This document shows, piece after piece, positions 1 through 9,705 of a DNA stretch of 64,000 nt (position 1 is the stretch's first letter; each line of letters opens with the position of its first letter). A model generated the notes under the pieces. The model was not told the DNA's origin, searched no databases, and saw only the letters and a program-made list of their open reading frames with translations. Where the stretch lies: the NCBI GenBank assembly GCA_963691815.1, contig OY829662.1, forward strand, positions 28,324,232-28,388,231. The letters run 5' to 3'. Source of the DNA: Echiichthys vipera (taxonomy: Eukaryota; Chordata; Actinopteri; Perciformes; Trachinidae). A program made the position numbers and the translations under genes.

Positions 1-598
1 TTGGCAACATGCTTGGCAATGTTATAAGTGACAGCGTTTATGCTGCTGACAATGGGCCTGAGCGGGGCCCCTTCCTTATGGATTTTTTGGAGTCCATATA
101 AGCAGGGGGTTGAGTCCTGGGGGTAAAGCCTGTAATATTGTGATTTGCCAATGACTCCTTCTTTTTATAACCGCTCGTAGGGTCTCGTTTCAGAGTTTCA
201 TAAGTGTTAGAGTCACTTAGTAGTGCAGAGATCTTTGCCTGGTAGTCAGTTGTATCGAGAACAACTGTGCATCTACCCTTGTCTGCTGGAAGGATTGTGA
301 TGCTGTGGTCTTTGCTCAGTTCTGTTACTGCTTTTCTCTCCTCAATGGTGAGGTTGGATGGGGGGACCTTAGCATGGGACAACGCTGCAGACACTTTTAA
401 CGCCCACAATGGGTACCTCTTTTGGTGTCATGGCAAAGTTCAAGCCCTTGGCTAAGACCTCCTTCTCTGGGTGGGTAAGATCTCTGTCCGACAAATTCTC
501 CGACAAATTCGAAACCAACTTCCCACCAACGACTGCCACTCTAACGATGGTCTTTGGCACGTGGAGCACAAAGGGTCCCAGTGACATTATCGCCCTTG
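1..598 (-). pseudogene. Penelope-like element ORF, N-terminal part, broken and cut by window edge
   Basis: This is the start of a Penelope-like retroelement reverse transcriptase read leftwards. Reading begins near 587, and the upstream part contains an 'AKGLNF' stretch typical of the N-terminal region of fish Penelope ORFs. A frame change near 369-409 leads into a second frame with the diagnostic 'ILPADKGR.TVV' motif (about 270-300) and 'TYETLKRDPT' (about 190). Further left, near position 60, the third frame reads like the 'LRPIVS' RT motif, so the ORF has at least two frameshifts and continues beyond position 1. The family normally encodes one RT protein with a C-terminal GIY-YIG endonuclease; that part is off-window. 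Family assignment is strong, and the copy is clearly dead. Confidence 0.8.
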
Positions 599-654
599 AG
601 AGAGATTAAATACCGGGATCTCCACCCCAGTTAGTTAGACCAGTCCCAGCCTGG

Positions 655-772
655 TCAGATGCGTACATGAACTGATGAAGCCTCTTGGATGAGAGGTGAA
701 ACGTCTTCCTAGACAAATAACCAAGTCCAGTCGCTTTTGACTGAAATTGCTTTGAGGATAACGATGACCTGG
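655..772 (+). mobile_element. Penelope-like terminal (pLTR-type) segment
   Basis: The segment carries the terminal sequence commonly found at fish Penelope-like element ends: a CTGATGA...GAAAC region followed by 'AAGTCCAGTCGCTTTTGACT' (732-751). A reverse-complement piece of the same terminal sequence recurs at 25614-25653, showing that it is a dispersed repeat. It lies just upstream of the minus-strand Penelope ORF but reads in the opposite sense, as expected for an inverted or rearranged pLTR arrangement. Confidence 0.6.
672..714 (+). ncRNA. hammerhead ribozyme-like motif
   Basis: CTGATGA at 672-678 and GAAAC at 698-702 are separated by a six-pair stem (GCCTCT with AGAGGT) and a short loop. 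Together they form the conserved core and stem II of a hammerhead. A four-pair hairpin GTCT-TCCT-AGAC follows. Penelope-like elements are known to carry hammerheads in their terminal repeats. I could not place the cleavage triplet and stem I with certainty, so activity is not claimed. Confidence 0.45.
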
Positions 773-968
773 ACAAATGAGAATATTCACAGGCTTATTG
801 TGGCACGGAGTATATTTAAATGCATTTGCTCAGCTGTGTTTCTTTATACAATATAGTATATTTCCAGATGCAAACGTATATCTATGTTTATTTGCTGAGT
901 AGTCTTTAAATAGTACAAATTTAATTTTCATAATTATATTGTAAATTTATATATTATAAATGTATTGG

Positions 969-1285
969 GATCTGCTGTTAAATTGATAGTGGTGATAGTC
1001 TACTGTAGGTGTGTGGGGGTTGTAGCACGAACAAAAGGAACAAGAAACTCTGGGGAGCAGTGTCGGGCAAGTTACTTGCTCTAAGCGAGTCTACTTATTC
1101 TACATGAATGAAGTTCTCATATACTTATATCATAGTTTTAAACTCATATTTTAATTTTTCTCTTGTGAAGCACGCTGTTGCTTTGAATATAATGGAATAT
1201 GGAATATAATGAAAACGGCAATATAAATAATGTGGAATATAATGAAAACGGCAATATAAATAAAGATTATTATTCTCTATCTCGG
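969..1285 (+). repeat. Duplicated segment, copy 1 (uninterrupted)
   Basis: The stretch from 'tctgctgtta' near 971 to 'aaagattattattctc' near 1280 recurs, diverged, from 1874 onward. Shared landmarks in order are a 'tctactgtag.tgtgt' block, 'gcagtgtcgggcaagttactt', an AT-rich stretch, 'gtgaagcac/gtaaagcac' and the 'aatgaaaacggcaatat' block. In copy 2 these landmarks are separated by transposon insertions. No coding capacity is seen. It may be an old non-coding host duplication or an uncharacterised repeat. Confidence 0.65.
1201..1263 (+). repeat. Two-copy 33-bp tandem repeat
   Basis: A 30-bp block beginning 'ggaatataatgaaaacggca' occurs at 1201-1230 and again identically at 1234-1263, separated by 'tgt'. 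It lies inside duplicated segment copy 1. A single diverged unit is found in copy 2 at 9666-9690. Confidence 0.9.
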
Positions 1286-1870
1286 AATTCCCTGAAGAGG
1301 GAAACTGATAATTTTCAACTAGCTGACTCGAGTCAGACAGTATACTTTAGTCGTGGGGTGAGCGGCGTGCTCCGGTTGCCGGCTCCGTTCACCTGCAGTG
1401 ACACACACCCTGTAACGCTACTGTAGCTCTGTTAGCAAATTGCAACTGAACGCTGTAACATTAGGTTATTTCCAGCGGCCAAAATGTTCCAGTGAAGTGT
1501 GATGAAGTAAAAACACAGTGAGAGAGGGTCAAAGTCCTGAGACTTTAACAAAGACAAAACCCAAAAAAGAGTCACGGCTAATTTAATGTACACAGTGCCA
1601 TGGATACACATACAACCATATTTACACAGAATTAAGTCGCTGATCAGCTCAGAATAAAACATCTGCCTTTTTAGGCTTAAAACACTGTGACTGTGCAGAA
1701 AGCACAATGTGTAATCTCGGTTTAAATAGCAAAAATAGTGAAATAATAAATGTTTTACTTTTTGTTTTCTTCTTCTTTCTTTTCCCATTTAATACTATAG
1801 GTCCGTAATTGAACCAGTCTATCTACCCTGACAACGTGAAGCCACAGAACCGGAGATTTTTTGCTTTATT
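1286..1870. other. Unannotated spacer between duplicated segments
   Basis: No conserved ORF, TIR or LTR is recognised. The longest reading frame (1432-1788, minus) has no domain and looks fortuitous. The stretch is AT-rich towards its right end. Confidence 0.5.
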
Positions 1871-2128
1871 AAGATCTGCTGTTAGAGTAATGCTGGTGAT
1901 ATTCTACTGTAGATGTGTCTGAGTTGTTGACAAAAACGTCACGATGATAAATGGCCCATCAGTCTGAACAAAAGAATTAACAAGCTCGGGGAAGCAGTGT
2001 CGGGCAAGTTACTTGTTACAGTATAAACTAGTTTTCATGAAAGTCTCCATGAAATATCATATATGTATATTAATATCAATATCATAGCTTAAAACTGTCA
2101 TTTTTATTTTCCTTTTGTAAAGCACCCT
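1871..2128 (+). repeat. Duplicated segment, copy 2, left part
   Basis: This is diverged from 969-1180 but has the same order of landmarks. It ends abruptly at 'aagcaccct', exactly where the BEL/Pao 5' LTR begins. The continuation is found after that element at 5643 and after the pogo element at 9664. Confidence 0.65.
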
Positions 2129-2332
2129 TGTGTTGACCTTAAGTCATTAACATTGTTGTTTATTATTTAAAGGGTTAATTAATGCCTGTTTCTGTTAAGA
2201 AATACAGTTAAACCAGTTTGTTTGCTGAATGAATATTTTCTATACATCGCACTTCCGGTTTGGTCACTTCCGGTATTACTTCCTACTTCCAGTTTAGTGC
2301 TCGCTACCGCGGACATCGCGTTGCTAAGTTAA
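2129..2332 (+). repeat. BEL/Pao 5' LTR, truncated
   Basis: About 200 bp align with the start of the 3' LTR at 5062, including the 'cgctaccgcggacatcgcgt' block. Similarity stops at 'gttaaa', after which the sequence is pol-coding. Confidence 0.85.
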
Positions 2333-3105
2333 AACACCGCAACTTCCTCCGTTTCTTATGGCACAAGGACAATGACATCCACAAAGAAATCATTGACTAT
2401 CAACTGAATGTCCACGTCTTTGGCAATGGGCCTTCGCCAGCTGTGGCCATCTATGGACTGCGAAGAGCCATCGAAGAAGGTGGACAGGAGCATGGGCCTG
2501 ATACTGTCAAGTTTGTGGAAAGACACTTCTATGTTGATGATGGCTTGATATCCTTACCATCTAAAGACGAGGCAATTTTCCTGCTGCAACGAACACAGTC
2601 CTCACTCGCGGAATCAAACCTCTGCTTATATAAGTTTGTGTCAAACTATCAGGCAGTCATAGAAGCCTTCCCACCTGACGATTGTGCACCTGTCGTAAAA
2701 GACCTAGATCTGAGCGGAGAAACACCTACACAACGGAGCTTAGGACTACTCTGGGAGATCACAACGGACACATTTACCTACTCTGTGTCGACAACGAACA
2801 AACCATTCACACGCCGTGGAGTCCTCTCCACTTTCAACAGCGTGTTTGACCCTCTTGGTCTGCTGGCACCTGTCAAAATCCAGGGAAGAGCCCTTCTTGG
2901 GGAACATACCTCAGAACGTTTGGACTGGGATAGACCCCTGCCGGAAGACAAAAAAGGCAGATGGGAAGCCTGGAGAGATTCACTTCAAGACCTAAAACAG
3001 CTCCATGTACCACGCACAAACACAACAACCTCACTCACTAAAGCAGCACACAAGGAACTGTCTCAGATGCATCAACCAAAGCCATCGCTGCTGTTGTGTA
3101 CCTGA
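2333..3105 (+). pseudogene. BEL/Pao pol: reverse transcriptase C-terminal half
   Basis: Open frame with Pao-type RT hallmarks: 'FLW..DND', 'HVFGN.PSPAVA', then the catalytic 'FYVDDGL' box (about 2527-2547). The Pao-specific thumb region with 'FDPLGLLAPV' lies near 2847-2876. RT copies element RNA into cDNA in the particle. The N-terminal fingers and palm are missing because the truncated LTR is fused to the gene at about 2333, so no start codon can be assigned. The frame is lost near 3090-3105, where the RNase H part continues in another frame. Confidence 0.85.
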
Positions 3106-3476
3106 AAGCAGTTCAAGAAGATGGGCCAGCTGAAGAAGGTTTTGTTATGGGCAAGGCTAAGTTAGCCCCCCTGTCAGAGCCTACTATCCCAAAACTCGAG
3201 CTGTGTGCTGCAGTTTTAGCCGTAGAGATGGCAGATCTTATAAAGGATGAGTTAGACCTGGAGTTAGATGCCACCAGATTCTACACGGACAGCAAAGTAG
3301 TGCTCGGCTACATCTGTAATGAGTCCAAACGATTTTACACATATGTTCACAATAGAGTTCAGCATATCCGTCAGTCCTCAGAGCCAGAACAGTGGAACTA
3401 CGTACGCACAGAGGAAAACCCTGCAGACCATGCATCAAGATCCCTACCTCCATCTCTCCTGGTGCAGACGTACTAG
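3096..3476 (+). pseudogene. BEL/Pao pol: RNase H region
   Basis: Continues pol in a shifted frame. It contains 'PKLELCAAVLA' and 'FYTDSKVVLGYI', which hold the RNase H acidic residues, and the 'EENPADHASR' motif typical of Pao RNase H. RNase H removes template RNA during cDNA synthesis. The frame breaks again after about 3450. From there to 3840 pol sequence continues in broken frames. Confidence 0.82.
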
Positions 3477-3840
3477 TTCACAGGACCCTCCTATCTTCAT
3501 CAAACATCACCAGGAAGAACAGAAAAAAGTCACACATTTGAGCTAATCAAACCTGAAAAAGACTGTGAAATCCGACCACAAGTACAAACGTGTGCTACTT
3601 ACCTGAATGAACCTCCCCGGCAAGAGGAGTCGCATTCCTTGTCCACATGGCAAGATCCTACAATCAAACCAACAAGGACAGCAAATGCCAAGGCTGGCAC
3701 AGATGTAACTTACCTCGTACTCCGAAGGAAATGGCCCAAGCAAAGAATTTCATCCTTAAAGCAACACAAAGGGCAGCTTTTGCAAAGGAACTGTCAGCTC
3801 TCCAAGTCAACAAGGCAATAACCTAAAACAGCCCTTTGCC

Positions 3841-4995
3841 TTGATGGACAATCTCATTTGCATCGGAGGCAGACTGAAAAACTCTGACCTTGCAACTGCA
3901 GAAAAGTTCCCAATAATTCTGCCAAAAGATAGTCACATCTCCCTACTACTTACAAGACATCACCATGAGCAGGTGAAACACCAAGGCCCTCACCAGACAG
4001 AAGGAGCACTCAGAGCAGCAGGACTCTGGATCTTGGGAGGCAAGATGCTAATCAAGTCTGTAATCCACAAGTGTATAACTTGCCGCAAACTGCCTGGAAA
4101 GCTGGAAGAATGATGCATGGCAGACTTGCCTCCTGAACGCCTCAAAACCTGCCCTCCTTTTACTTATGTGGGGCTTGATGTGTTTGGCCCCTGGTCCATC
4201 ACAACCAGACACACCAGAGGAGGACAAGCAGAAAGCAAGCGGTGGGCCATTATGTTCAGTTGTATGAGTTCAAGAGCTGTGCATATTGAGGTTATTGAGT
4301 CCATGGACACATCAAGCTGCATAAACGCCCTCATGCGCTTCTTTGTGCTCAGAGGCCCAGCAAAACAGCTCAGATCTGATTGTGGTACCATCTTTGTTGG
4401 TGCGTGCAAGGGGCTTGGGATGAATAAATCAGTGCAGAGTAATCTCAGCGAGCAGGGATGTAGCTGGGAATTCAACCCACCACATGCCTCCCACATGGGA
4501 GGCTCTTGGGAGCGCATGATTGGCATCGCCAGAAGAATCCTAGATTCAATGTTTTTTCAGCAAAACACTCGCTTAACCCATGAAGTGCTTTGCACACTTA
4601 TGGCAGAGGTCACAGCCATTATGAATGCACAACCACTCCTACCAGTGTCTGCGGACCCAGAAAAACCTTTCATATTGTCGCCATCGATGCTCCTTACACA
4701 GAAGACAGGAGTTCCCCCTCCACCCGGAGACTTCTTAGACAACGACCTGTACACAAAACAATGGAGACAGGTTGAGGCTCTTGCAAACCAGTTCTGGACA
4801 TGCTGGAGCCGTGAATACTTACCTTCCTTACAACACAGACAGAAGTGGACAGTGCCTCGCAGAAACCTTGAAATTGGAGATCTAGTTCTGCTAAGGGACA
4901 AGCAGACTGCCCGCAACTGTTGGCCCATGGCCAGGATTGTGGCTACATTCCCTGGAAAGGATGGAAAAGTTGTTTTGCTTCTACCTAAAGACTAA
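3841..4995 (+). pseudogene. BEL/Pao pol: integrase (zinc finger, DDE core, C-terminal domain)
   Basis: The first part (3841-4113) is the H2C2 zinc-binding region, ending with 'CITCRK'. A TGA at 4111-4113 interrupts it. The catalytic core follows in the same phase from 4117. Visible catalytic residues are D in 'GLDVFGPW', D in 'RSDCGT' and E in 'GGSWERM'. A DUF5641-like C-terminal region ('W..VPRRNLEIGDLVLL') follows and stops early at 4993-4995. Integrase would insert the element cDNA into the genome. The catalytic triad is intact, but the gene is broken by the internal stop and by upstream frameshifts. Confidence 0.87.
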
Positions 4996-5061
4996 TAAAA
5001 AATTAATGTTCTGGTCTCCCGCAGGTTCATAAAAATGACCTCACATAGGTCAGACTGGGAG

Positions 5062-5642
5062 TGTGTTGACCTTAAGTCATTAACATTGTTGTTTATTATT
5101 TAAAGGGTTAATTAATGCCTGTTTCTGTTAAGAAATACAGTTAAACCAGTTTGCTGAATGAATATTTTTTATACACCGCGTCATCACTTCCGGTTCGGTC
5201 ACTTACGGTATTACTTCCTACTTCCGGTTTAATGCTCGCTACCGCGGACATCGCGTTGCTATGTTAAAGTCTCTACAGCGCCACCAAAAAGCCTATATGG
5301 ATGTTGTCTATACAGGCTAATCCTTCTGGGTCCATATATAAAGCATAAGAGAGGCAACGCCGTACATTTATTCATGTAGGATTTCATTTACATTTTTTTA
5401 TGAGTTGCACAAGTTAAAGCCATGCTAACAGATAACCTCAGTGCTATACAGCAAGGTTTGATTGTAACTATGTACAGTGTAATGTGTTATGTAATATGTG
5501 TACATATGTTGATTATTTTTGTATTGTTTATTTGCAGTTTTCACCGCATGTTAATGAGGAAGTGTGACAGTAAACGGTCAAACTACTACGACTCTGTCTT
5601 ATTGGCTGTGGTTTAACTTGGTGTTAAGTCAGCGTTGCAACA
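5062..5642 (+). repeat. BEL/Pao 3' LTR, complete (about 580 bp)
   Basis: Begins TGTGTTGACC and ends TGCAACA, and its first 200 bp match the truncated 5' LTR at 2129. The CCCT target duplication follows. A TATA-like 'catatataaagc' at 5333-5344 could be a promoter remnant. Confidence 0.85.
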
Positions 5643-5687
5643 CCCTGCACGAGAACACTACAACGCTGTTGGTTAGAAAATGGAGTA
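5643..5687 (+). repeat. Duplicated segment, copy 2, middle part
   Basis: This short piece (cctgcacgag...aaatggagta) lies between the BEL/Pao and pogo insertions. It corresponds to the part of copy 1 around 1165-1205. Confidence 0.5.
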
Positions 5688-6394
5688 TACCGTGATTTCC
5701 GGACTATAAGGCGCACCTGACCATAAGCCGCACCAGCTAAATTTAGGGGAAAATACAGATTGCTCCATATATAAGCCGCAGGCGTTTTGATGTGTAATTA
5801 CCGTAGTATATAGGGGTTCCTGCTACCACGGAGGGGATTGACGGAACAGAGATGACTGTTTGGGAACGCAAAGCGTCCCATTTATTAACAATAAATCTTT
5901 CAATCATTCAATCAAACTTTCACATCTTTGACATGGCGAACAGCATTCGTGCAGAGTACAAATAATACAACGGTGCAAAGTAATACAAAGTGCTCACCTG
6001 TAACACGGCAGTAATAAAATAGAATAGAATAGAATAGCCTTTATTGTCATTGCATTTGCATAAAACGAAATTGGAGTGCTACTCCCCCTTGGTACATTTT
6101 TAGAAAAATAATATATAATAAAACAATAGCAAAGTATAATATAAGCAATAAACACACAATATAGTATAAACAATATAATAATGTGAACGGTATAAACAGG
6201 TGGGAACAGTATAAACAGATGGGAACAGTATAAACAGATGGGTGGAGAACAGACACTATAGTAAAATAAAATATGTATATTTAGGGTGGAGCATGTTATT
6301 ATTGCACAAGAGTTTAAAGTGGCTTTGTTAAGTTATTTAGATTCTAAATTTTAAATCTGATCAATGTGATCAATATTTGTTACATTTGAGGTAG

Positions 6395-6660
6395 TTTGTT
6401 TTGTTGTTTTATTTTTGTTATTGACTGCAGTGATAGCTCTAGAAAAGAAGCTATCTCTGAGTCTGTTTGTCCGTGATTTTGGTGACCTGTAGCGTCGGCC
6501 TGAGGGTAACAGGTCAAACAGGTGGTTGCTGGGGTGAAAGGAGTCCTTGATGATGTTTTCAGCTCTGCTGAGGTAGCGAGAGCTGGCAATGTCCTCCAGG
6601 CTGGGCAGAGGGCACCCAGTGATTTTCTGGGCTGTGCAGCACCTTCCTGTCTGCGGCTGA
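6395..6660 (-). pseudogene. LINE C-terminal tail in shifted frame
   Basis: The minus strand reads 'KDSFHPSNHLFDLLPSGRRY' followed by 'RSRTNRLRDSFF', the usual C-terminal end of this LINE family, in a frame different from the 869-aa ORF. This shows a frameshift around 6640-6670. Confidence 0.7.
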
Positions 6661-9168
6661 GCACCCTGCGTACCACGCTGTAATGCAGTACGTCAGGATG
6701 CTCTCTATGGCGGCTCTGTAGAACATCACCAGCAGCTTCTCCTCCAGGTTATTTCTCCTGAGCACCCTCAGGAAGTGGAGACGCTGCTGGGCTTTCTTAA
6801 CCACCGCCGTGGTGTTTGCAGTCCAGGAGAGGTCATCGGCCATCTGCACACCGAGGAACCTGATGGAGTGGACCCTTTCCACACAGTCCCCGTGGATGTA
6901 AAGGGGGGCTGGGTTTGCTCTGCCCTTTCTGAAGTCCAGTACCAGTTCTTTTGTTTTTGTGGTGTTCAGTTGGAGGTTGTTACCTGAACACCACGTCGTC
7001 AGTCTGTTCACCTCGTCCCTGTAGTCGGACTCGTCTCCCCCTGAGATGAGTCCGACCACTGTGGTGTCGTCTGCAAACTTGATGAAGGTGTTTGAGAGAT
7101 GGGTCGGGGAGCAGTCGTGTGTGTATAGGGTGAATAGAAGGGGACTCAATACGCATCCCTGTGGAGAGCCTGTGCTGAGAGTGATCGCGGTGGAGATGTG
7201 AGGGCCAAGTCTGACAGACTGTGGTCTGTTTGTCAGGAAGTCTTTAATCCAGTGGCAGATGGGGGTGGAGAGGCCCAGGTGAGAAAGTTTCTGCACCAGG
7301 ATCTCTGGAATGATGTGGTTGAATGCTGAGCTAAAGTCCAGGAAGAGCATCCTCACATAGCTTCCCCTGTGCTCCAGGTGGCTCAGCGCGGTGTGGAGTG
7401 CTGTGGTGGATCTGTTTGCCCTGTAGGCAAACTGATGGGGATCCAGAGTGGGAGGCAGACAGGCCCTGATGTGCTGAGAGACCAGTCTTTCAAAGCACTT
7501 CATGACTACAGGCGTGAGTGAAATGGGTCTGTAGTCATTGGGGCTGTCCACTGCTGTCTTCTTGGGGACGGGGATGATTGTGGAGGCTTTGAGGCAGGGT
7601 GGTATGGTGGCCTGTGCCAGGGACTGGTTAAAAATCCTTGTGAAGACTCCAGTCAGTTGGTCAGCGCACGCTCTGAGCACCTTTCCAGGTACTCCGTCGG
7701 GGCCGGCCGCCTTCCTGGGGCTCACTGTCCTCAGCACTCGTCCCACTTCATGTTCCTGAAATGACAGTGTGGCGGTGCTGGAGGGAGGGGGGAGTGGTGT
7801 GGCTGCTGAGGACCTGTCTGTCTCGAAGCGGGCAAAGAAGAGATTGAGCTCCTCTGCCAGCGAGGCGTCAGTCCTAGCAGTCCCCTGGTTGTTGCTTCTG
7901 TAGTTTGTTATGTGATTTATTCCCTGCCACATCTTTCTGGGGTCATTCACAGCGAAGTGGTCTTCAATCTTCCTCTTAAAAGCCGCCTTGGCCTCCCTGA
8001 TGCCTCTTTTCAGGTCTGACCTGGCCGCACTGTACAGGGCCCTGTCCCCTGACTTGAAGGCGGTGTTGCGGTTTTTAAGGAGGGACTGGACTTCACTGTT
8101 CATCCAGGGCTTCCTGTTCGGAAAGACCCTGACCCTTTTTTCGACGGTGACGTTGTCGACACAGTTCTTGATGTAGGAGAGCACAGTGTCAGTGTGCTCC
8201 TGGAGGTTATGGCTAAAAAATAAATCCCATACTGTCCTTGAGAAACAGTCCTGCAGCTGAGAGAGGGCTCCCTCAGGCCACGTTTTTATTGTCTTTGTTA
8301 GTGGCTTTGTATTCCTCAGCAGGGTGGTGTAGGTGGGGGTGAGGGACATGCTGAGATGGTCAGAACCAGCAAGGTGGGGGAGGGGTGTCGCTCTGTAGGC
8401 ATGTTTGATGTTAGAGTAAACATAGTCCAAAGTATTTTCCCCTCTGGTGGCAAAATTCACGTATTGTACGAATTTTGGGAGCACAGTCCTTAAACACGCT
8501 TGATTGAAGTCACCGGCAACGGTAAAGACCCCATCCGGGTGGGCAAGCTGCTGTTTGTTTATGGTAGCAAGCAGGAGGCTGAGGGCCGTGCTAACGTTAG
8601 CATCCGGTGGGATGTAAACAGCTATCACAATGGCTACAGTGAACTCCCTCGGTAGATAAAAAGGTCTGCACGAGACTGCCAGAACCTCTATATCAGGAGA
8701 ACAGTGTGTGTCAATGATTCTGCTGTCACAGCACCACTCGTTATGTACGTAAACGCAAAGCCCCCCTCCTCTGCTCTTACCCGAGTCTCCGTTTCTGTCC
8801 TGCCGGTGTAGCGCGCGGTCCGCTAGCTCAACTGCAGCATCGGGAATCAGCGGGTGAAGCCACGTCTCGGTGATGACAATAACGCTGCAGTTTCGCACAA
8901 AACTGGTTGTTGCCATCTGTAGCTCCAGTTCGTCTATTTTATGGGTGATGGATCTGGCGTTTGAGATGAAGAGGCTTGATAATGCTGGCCTGTGCGGTTG
9001 TTTACGTAGCCTAGCATCTGGGCCCGACCGGCATCCTCGCTTCTGCTTCCTCTCTCTCCGCCGCCTCCTGCGGTTCCTGGGCGGGATGGCCATCCACGGA
9101 GATCCCGGTGGTCTCACGATGTCCTCCGGGAAGTTGTGTTTTTGCTGATAGTTGCCAGTTACAGACAC
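6559..9168 (-). CDS. LINE endonuclease-reverse transcriptase (869 aa, C-terminus frameshifted)
   Basis: Single polyprotein of a jockey-superfamily (L2/CR1-group) LINE. The N-terminal part is an apurinic-type endonuclease: 'ISNARSI.HKIDEL', 'VIVITETWLH', 'VAGDFNQ', and 'GSDHLSM' as its last motif. A linker with 'PWMNSEV..LL' and 'MWQGINHITNY' follows. The RT has 'KAAGPDGVPGKVLR', 'DYRPISLTPVVMKC', 'LFLDFSSAFN', 'GSPQGCVLSPLLF' and the catalytic 'FADDTTV' box. It nicks target DNA and primes cDNA from the nick. The last stretch is out of frame: the correct C-terminus resumes in another frame around 6400-6650. The frame is open back to 9168; the Met there lies just ahead of a basic stretch. Confidence 0.85.
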   Translation of the reverse strand: MSVTGNYQQKHNFPEDIVRPPGSPWMAIPPRNRRRRRRERKQKRGCRSGPDARLRKQPHRPALSSLFISNARSITHKIDELELQMATTSFVRNCSVIVITETWLHPLIPDAAVELADRALHRQDRNGDSGKSRGGGLCVYVHNEWCCDSRIIDTHCSPDIEVLAVSCRPFYLPREFTVAIVIAVYIPPDANVSTALSLLLATINKQQLAHPDGVFTVAGDFNQACLRTVLPKFVQYVNFATRGENTLDYVYSNIKHAYRATPLPHLAGSDHLSMSLTPTYTTLLRNTKPLTKTIKTWPEGALSQLQDCFSRTVWDLFFSHNLQEHTDTVLSYIKNCVDNVTVEKRVRVFPNRKPWMNSEVQSLLKNRNTAFKSGDRALYSAARSDLKRGIREAKAAFKRKIEDHFAVNDPRKMWQGINHITNYRSNNQGTARTDASLAEELNLFFARFETDRSSAATPLPPPSSTATLSFQEHEVGRVLRTVSPRKAAGPDGVPGKVLRACADQLTGVFTRIFNQSLAQATIPPCLKASTIIPVPKKTAVDSPNDYRPISLTPVVMKCFERLVSQHIRACLPPTLDPHQFAYRANRSTTALHTALSHLEHRGSYVRMLFLDFSSAFNHIIPEILVQKLSHLGLSTPICHWIKDFLTNRPQSVRLGPHISTAITLSTGSPQGCVLSPLLFTLYTHDCSPTHLSNTFIKFADDTTVVGLISGGDESDYRDEVNRLTTWCSGNNLQLNTTKTKELVLDFRKGRANPAPLYIHGDCVERVHSIRFLGVQMADDLSWTANTTAVVKKAQQRLHFLRVLRRNNLEEKLLVMFYRAAIESILTYCITAWYAGCSAADRKVLHSPENHWVPSAQPGGHCQLSLPQQS

Positions 9169-9301
9169 AGTGTGCCTTAGGCCCAGGTCAATTAGGCCCA
9201 GGTCCCTGGGAGACTATATGTTATGGCTGCAGTGCAAAAGTCCAACAGAACATACAAAAGAAGTAATAGAGTAATAAGTAAAAGTGCAGTCCCGCGGCCG
9301 T

Positions 9302-9436
9302 TTACGTTATCAAAGTAACCAGCCATTCATTGATGTCAAGGGTACGTGCAGCAGCTCTTTTTCCTTCTTTGACAGCCAGATCGATTGCCTTTAACTTAAA
9401 AGCAGCATCATATGCACTTCTCTGTTTGTTTTCCAT
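9302..9436 (-). pseudogene. pogo-type transposase, N-terminal fragment (44 codons)
   Basis: From an ATG at 9436 the minus strand reads MENKQRSAYDAAFKLKAIDL, followed by a VKEG.RAAAR.L helix-turn-helix pattern. This is the typical N-terminal DNA-binding start of fish pogo/Tigger transposases. Similarity stops after 'DINE' near 9332, where LINE sequence begins, and a stop follows at 9302-9304. The DDE catalytic domain is absent from the window. The fragment is only 44 codons long. The assignment rests on this motif plus the TA-flanked termini of the surrounding element. Confidence 0.7.
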
Positions 9437-9665
9437 ATTGAGGGTGTTTGCATGAACACTTCCTTCGCGCAAACTGTCGCTGACGCTCTCCTACTCTTTG
9501 TTTTGCTCTCGTTACCTGGCGCCAGATGTCTGCCTCGGTCTCGCGCATCCTCGGTAGTGCGCGCCCCTGGTTACCGTAAGCCGTAGAAAAGCCGCACCGT
9601 TGTATAAGCCGCAGGGACCAGAACGAGGGAAAAAAGTAGCGGCTTATATTCCGGAAATTACGGTA

Positions 9666-9705
9666 ATGAAAACGGCAATATAGATAAAGATTATTGTTCT
9701 CCATT
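9666..9705 (+). repeat. Duplicated segment, copy 2, right part
   Basis: The sequence 'atgaaaacggcaatatagat' plus 'aaagattattgttctc' matches copy 1 at 1240-1281. It resumes right after the pogo right end and its TA. Confidence 0.75.

Larger units (their letters stand above)
2129..5642 (+). mobile_element. BEL/Pao LTR retrotransposon, internally deleted
   Basis: LTR-like ends beginning TGTGTTGACC occur at 2129 and 5062, and the downstream one ends TGCAACA at 5642. The bases CCCT flank both sides (2125-2128 and 5643-5646; a match of up to six bases depending on where the LTR end is set), consistent with a target-site duplication. The 5' LTR breaks off near 2332 and runs straight into reverse transcriptase sequence. 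The rest of that LTR, gag, protease and the N-terminal RT are therefore deleted. The remaining pol is in order RT, RNase H, integrase, but with several frame breaks. It is dead but well delimited. Confidence 0.88.
6011..9300 (-). mobile_element. L2/CR1-group LINE inserted in the pogo element
   Basis: The 3' end lies on the left: a (TATTC)n-type tail (6017-6040) follows 'caatgacaataaaggc' on the minus strand. One long ORF (6559-9168) and a C-terminal continuation in another frame encode endonuclease and reverse transcriptase. The region 9170-9300 looks like its 5' untranslated leader. No clear target duplication was found. Only one frameshift separates it from a complete ORF, so it is one of the younger LINEs in the window. 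Confidence 0.83.
5690..9663 (-). mobile_element. pogo/Tigger-type DNA transposon, nested host of a LINE
   Basis: Inverted termini CCGTGATTTCCGGA (from 5690) and TCCGGAAATTACGG (to 9663) are flanked by TA on both sides (5688-5689 and 9664-9665), the duplication expected of the Tc1/mariner-pogo superfamily. Subterminal 'ataagccgca' motifs occur near both ends (for example 5772-5781 and 9604-9613). The right part contains the start of a pogo-type transposase on the minus strand. An L2-group LINE fills the middle (about 6011-9300). The element is inactive. Confidence 0.82.

Noticed and set aside
5333..5344. TATA-like motif as promoter of a downstream gene
   Set aside because: It lies within the BEL/Pao 3' LTR and no gene follows; at most it is the old LTR promoter.
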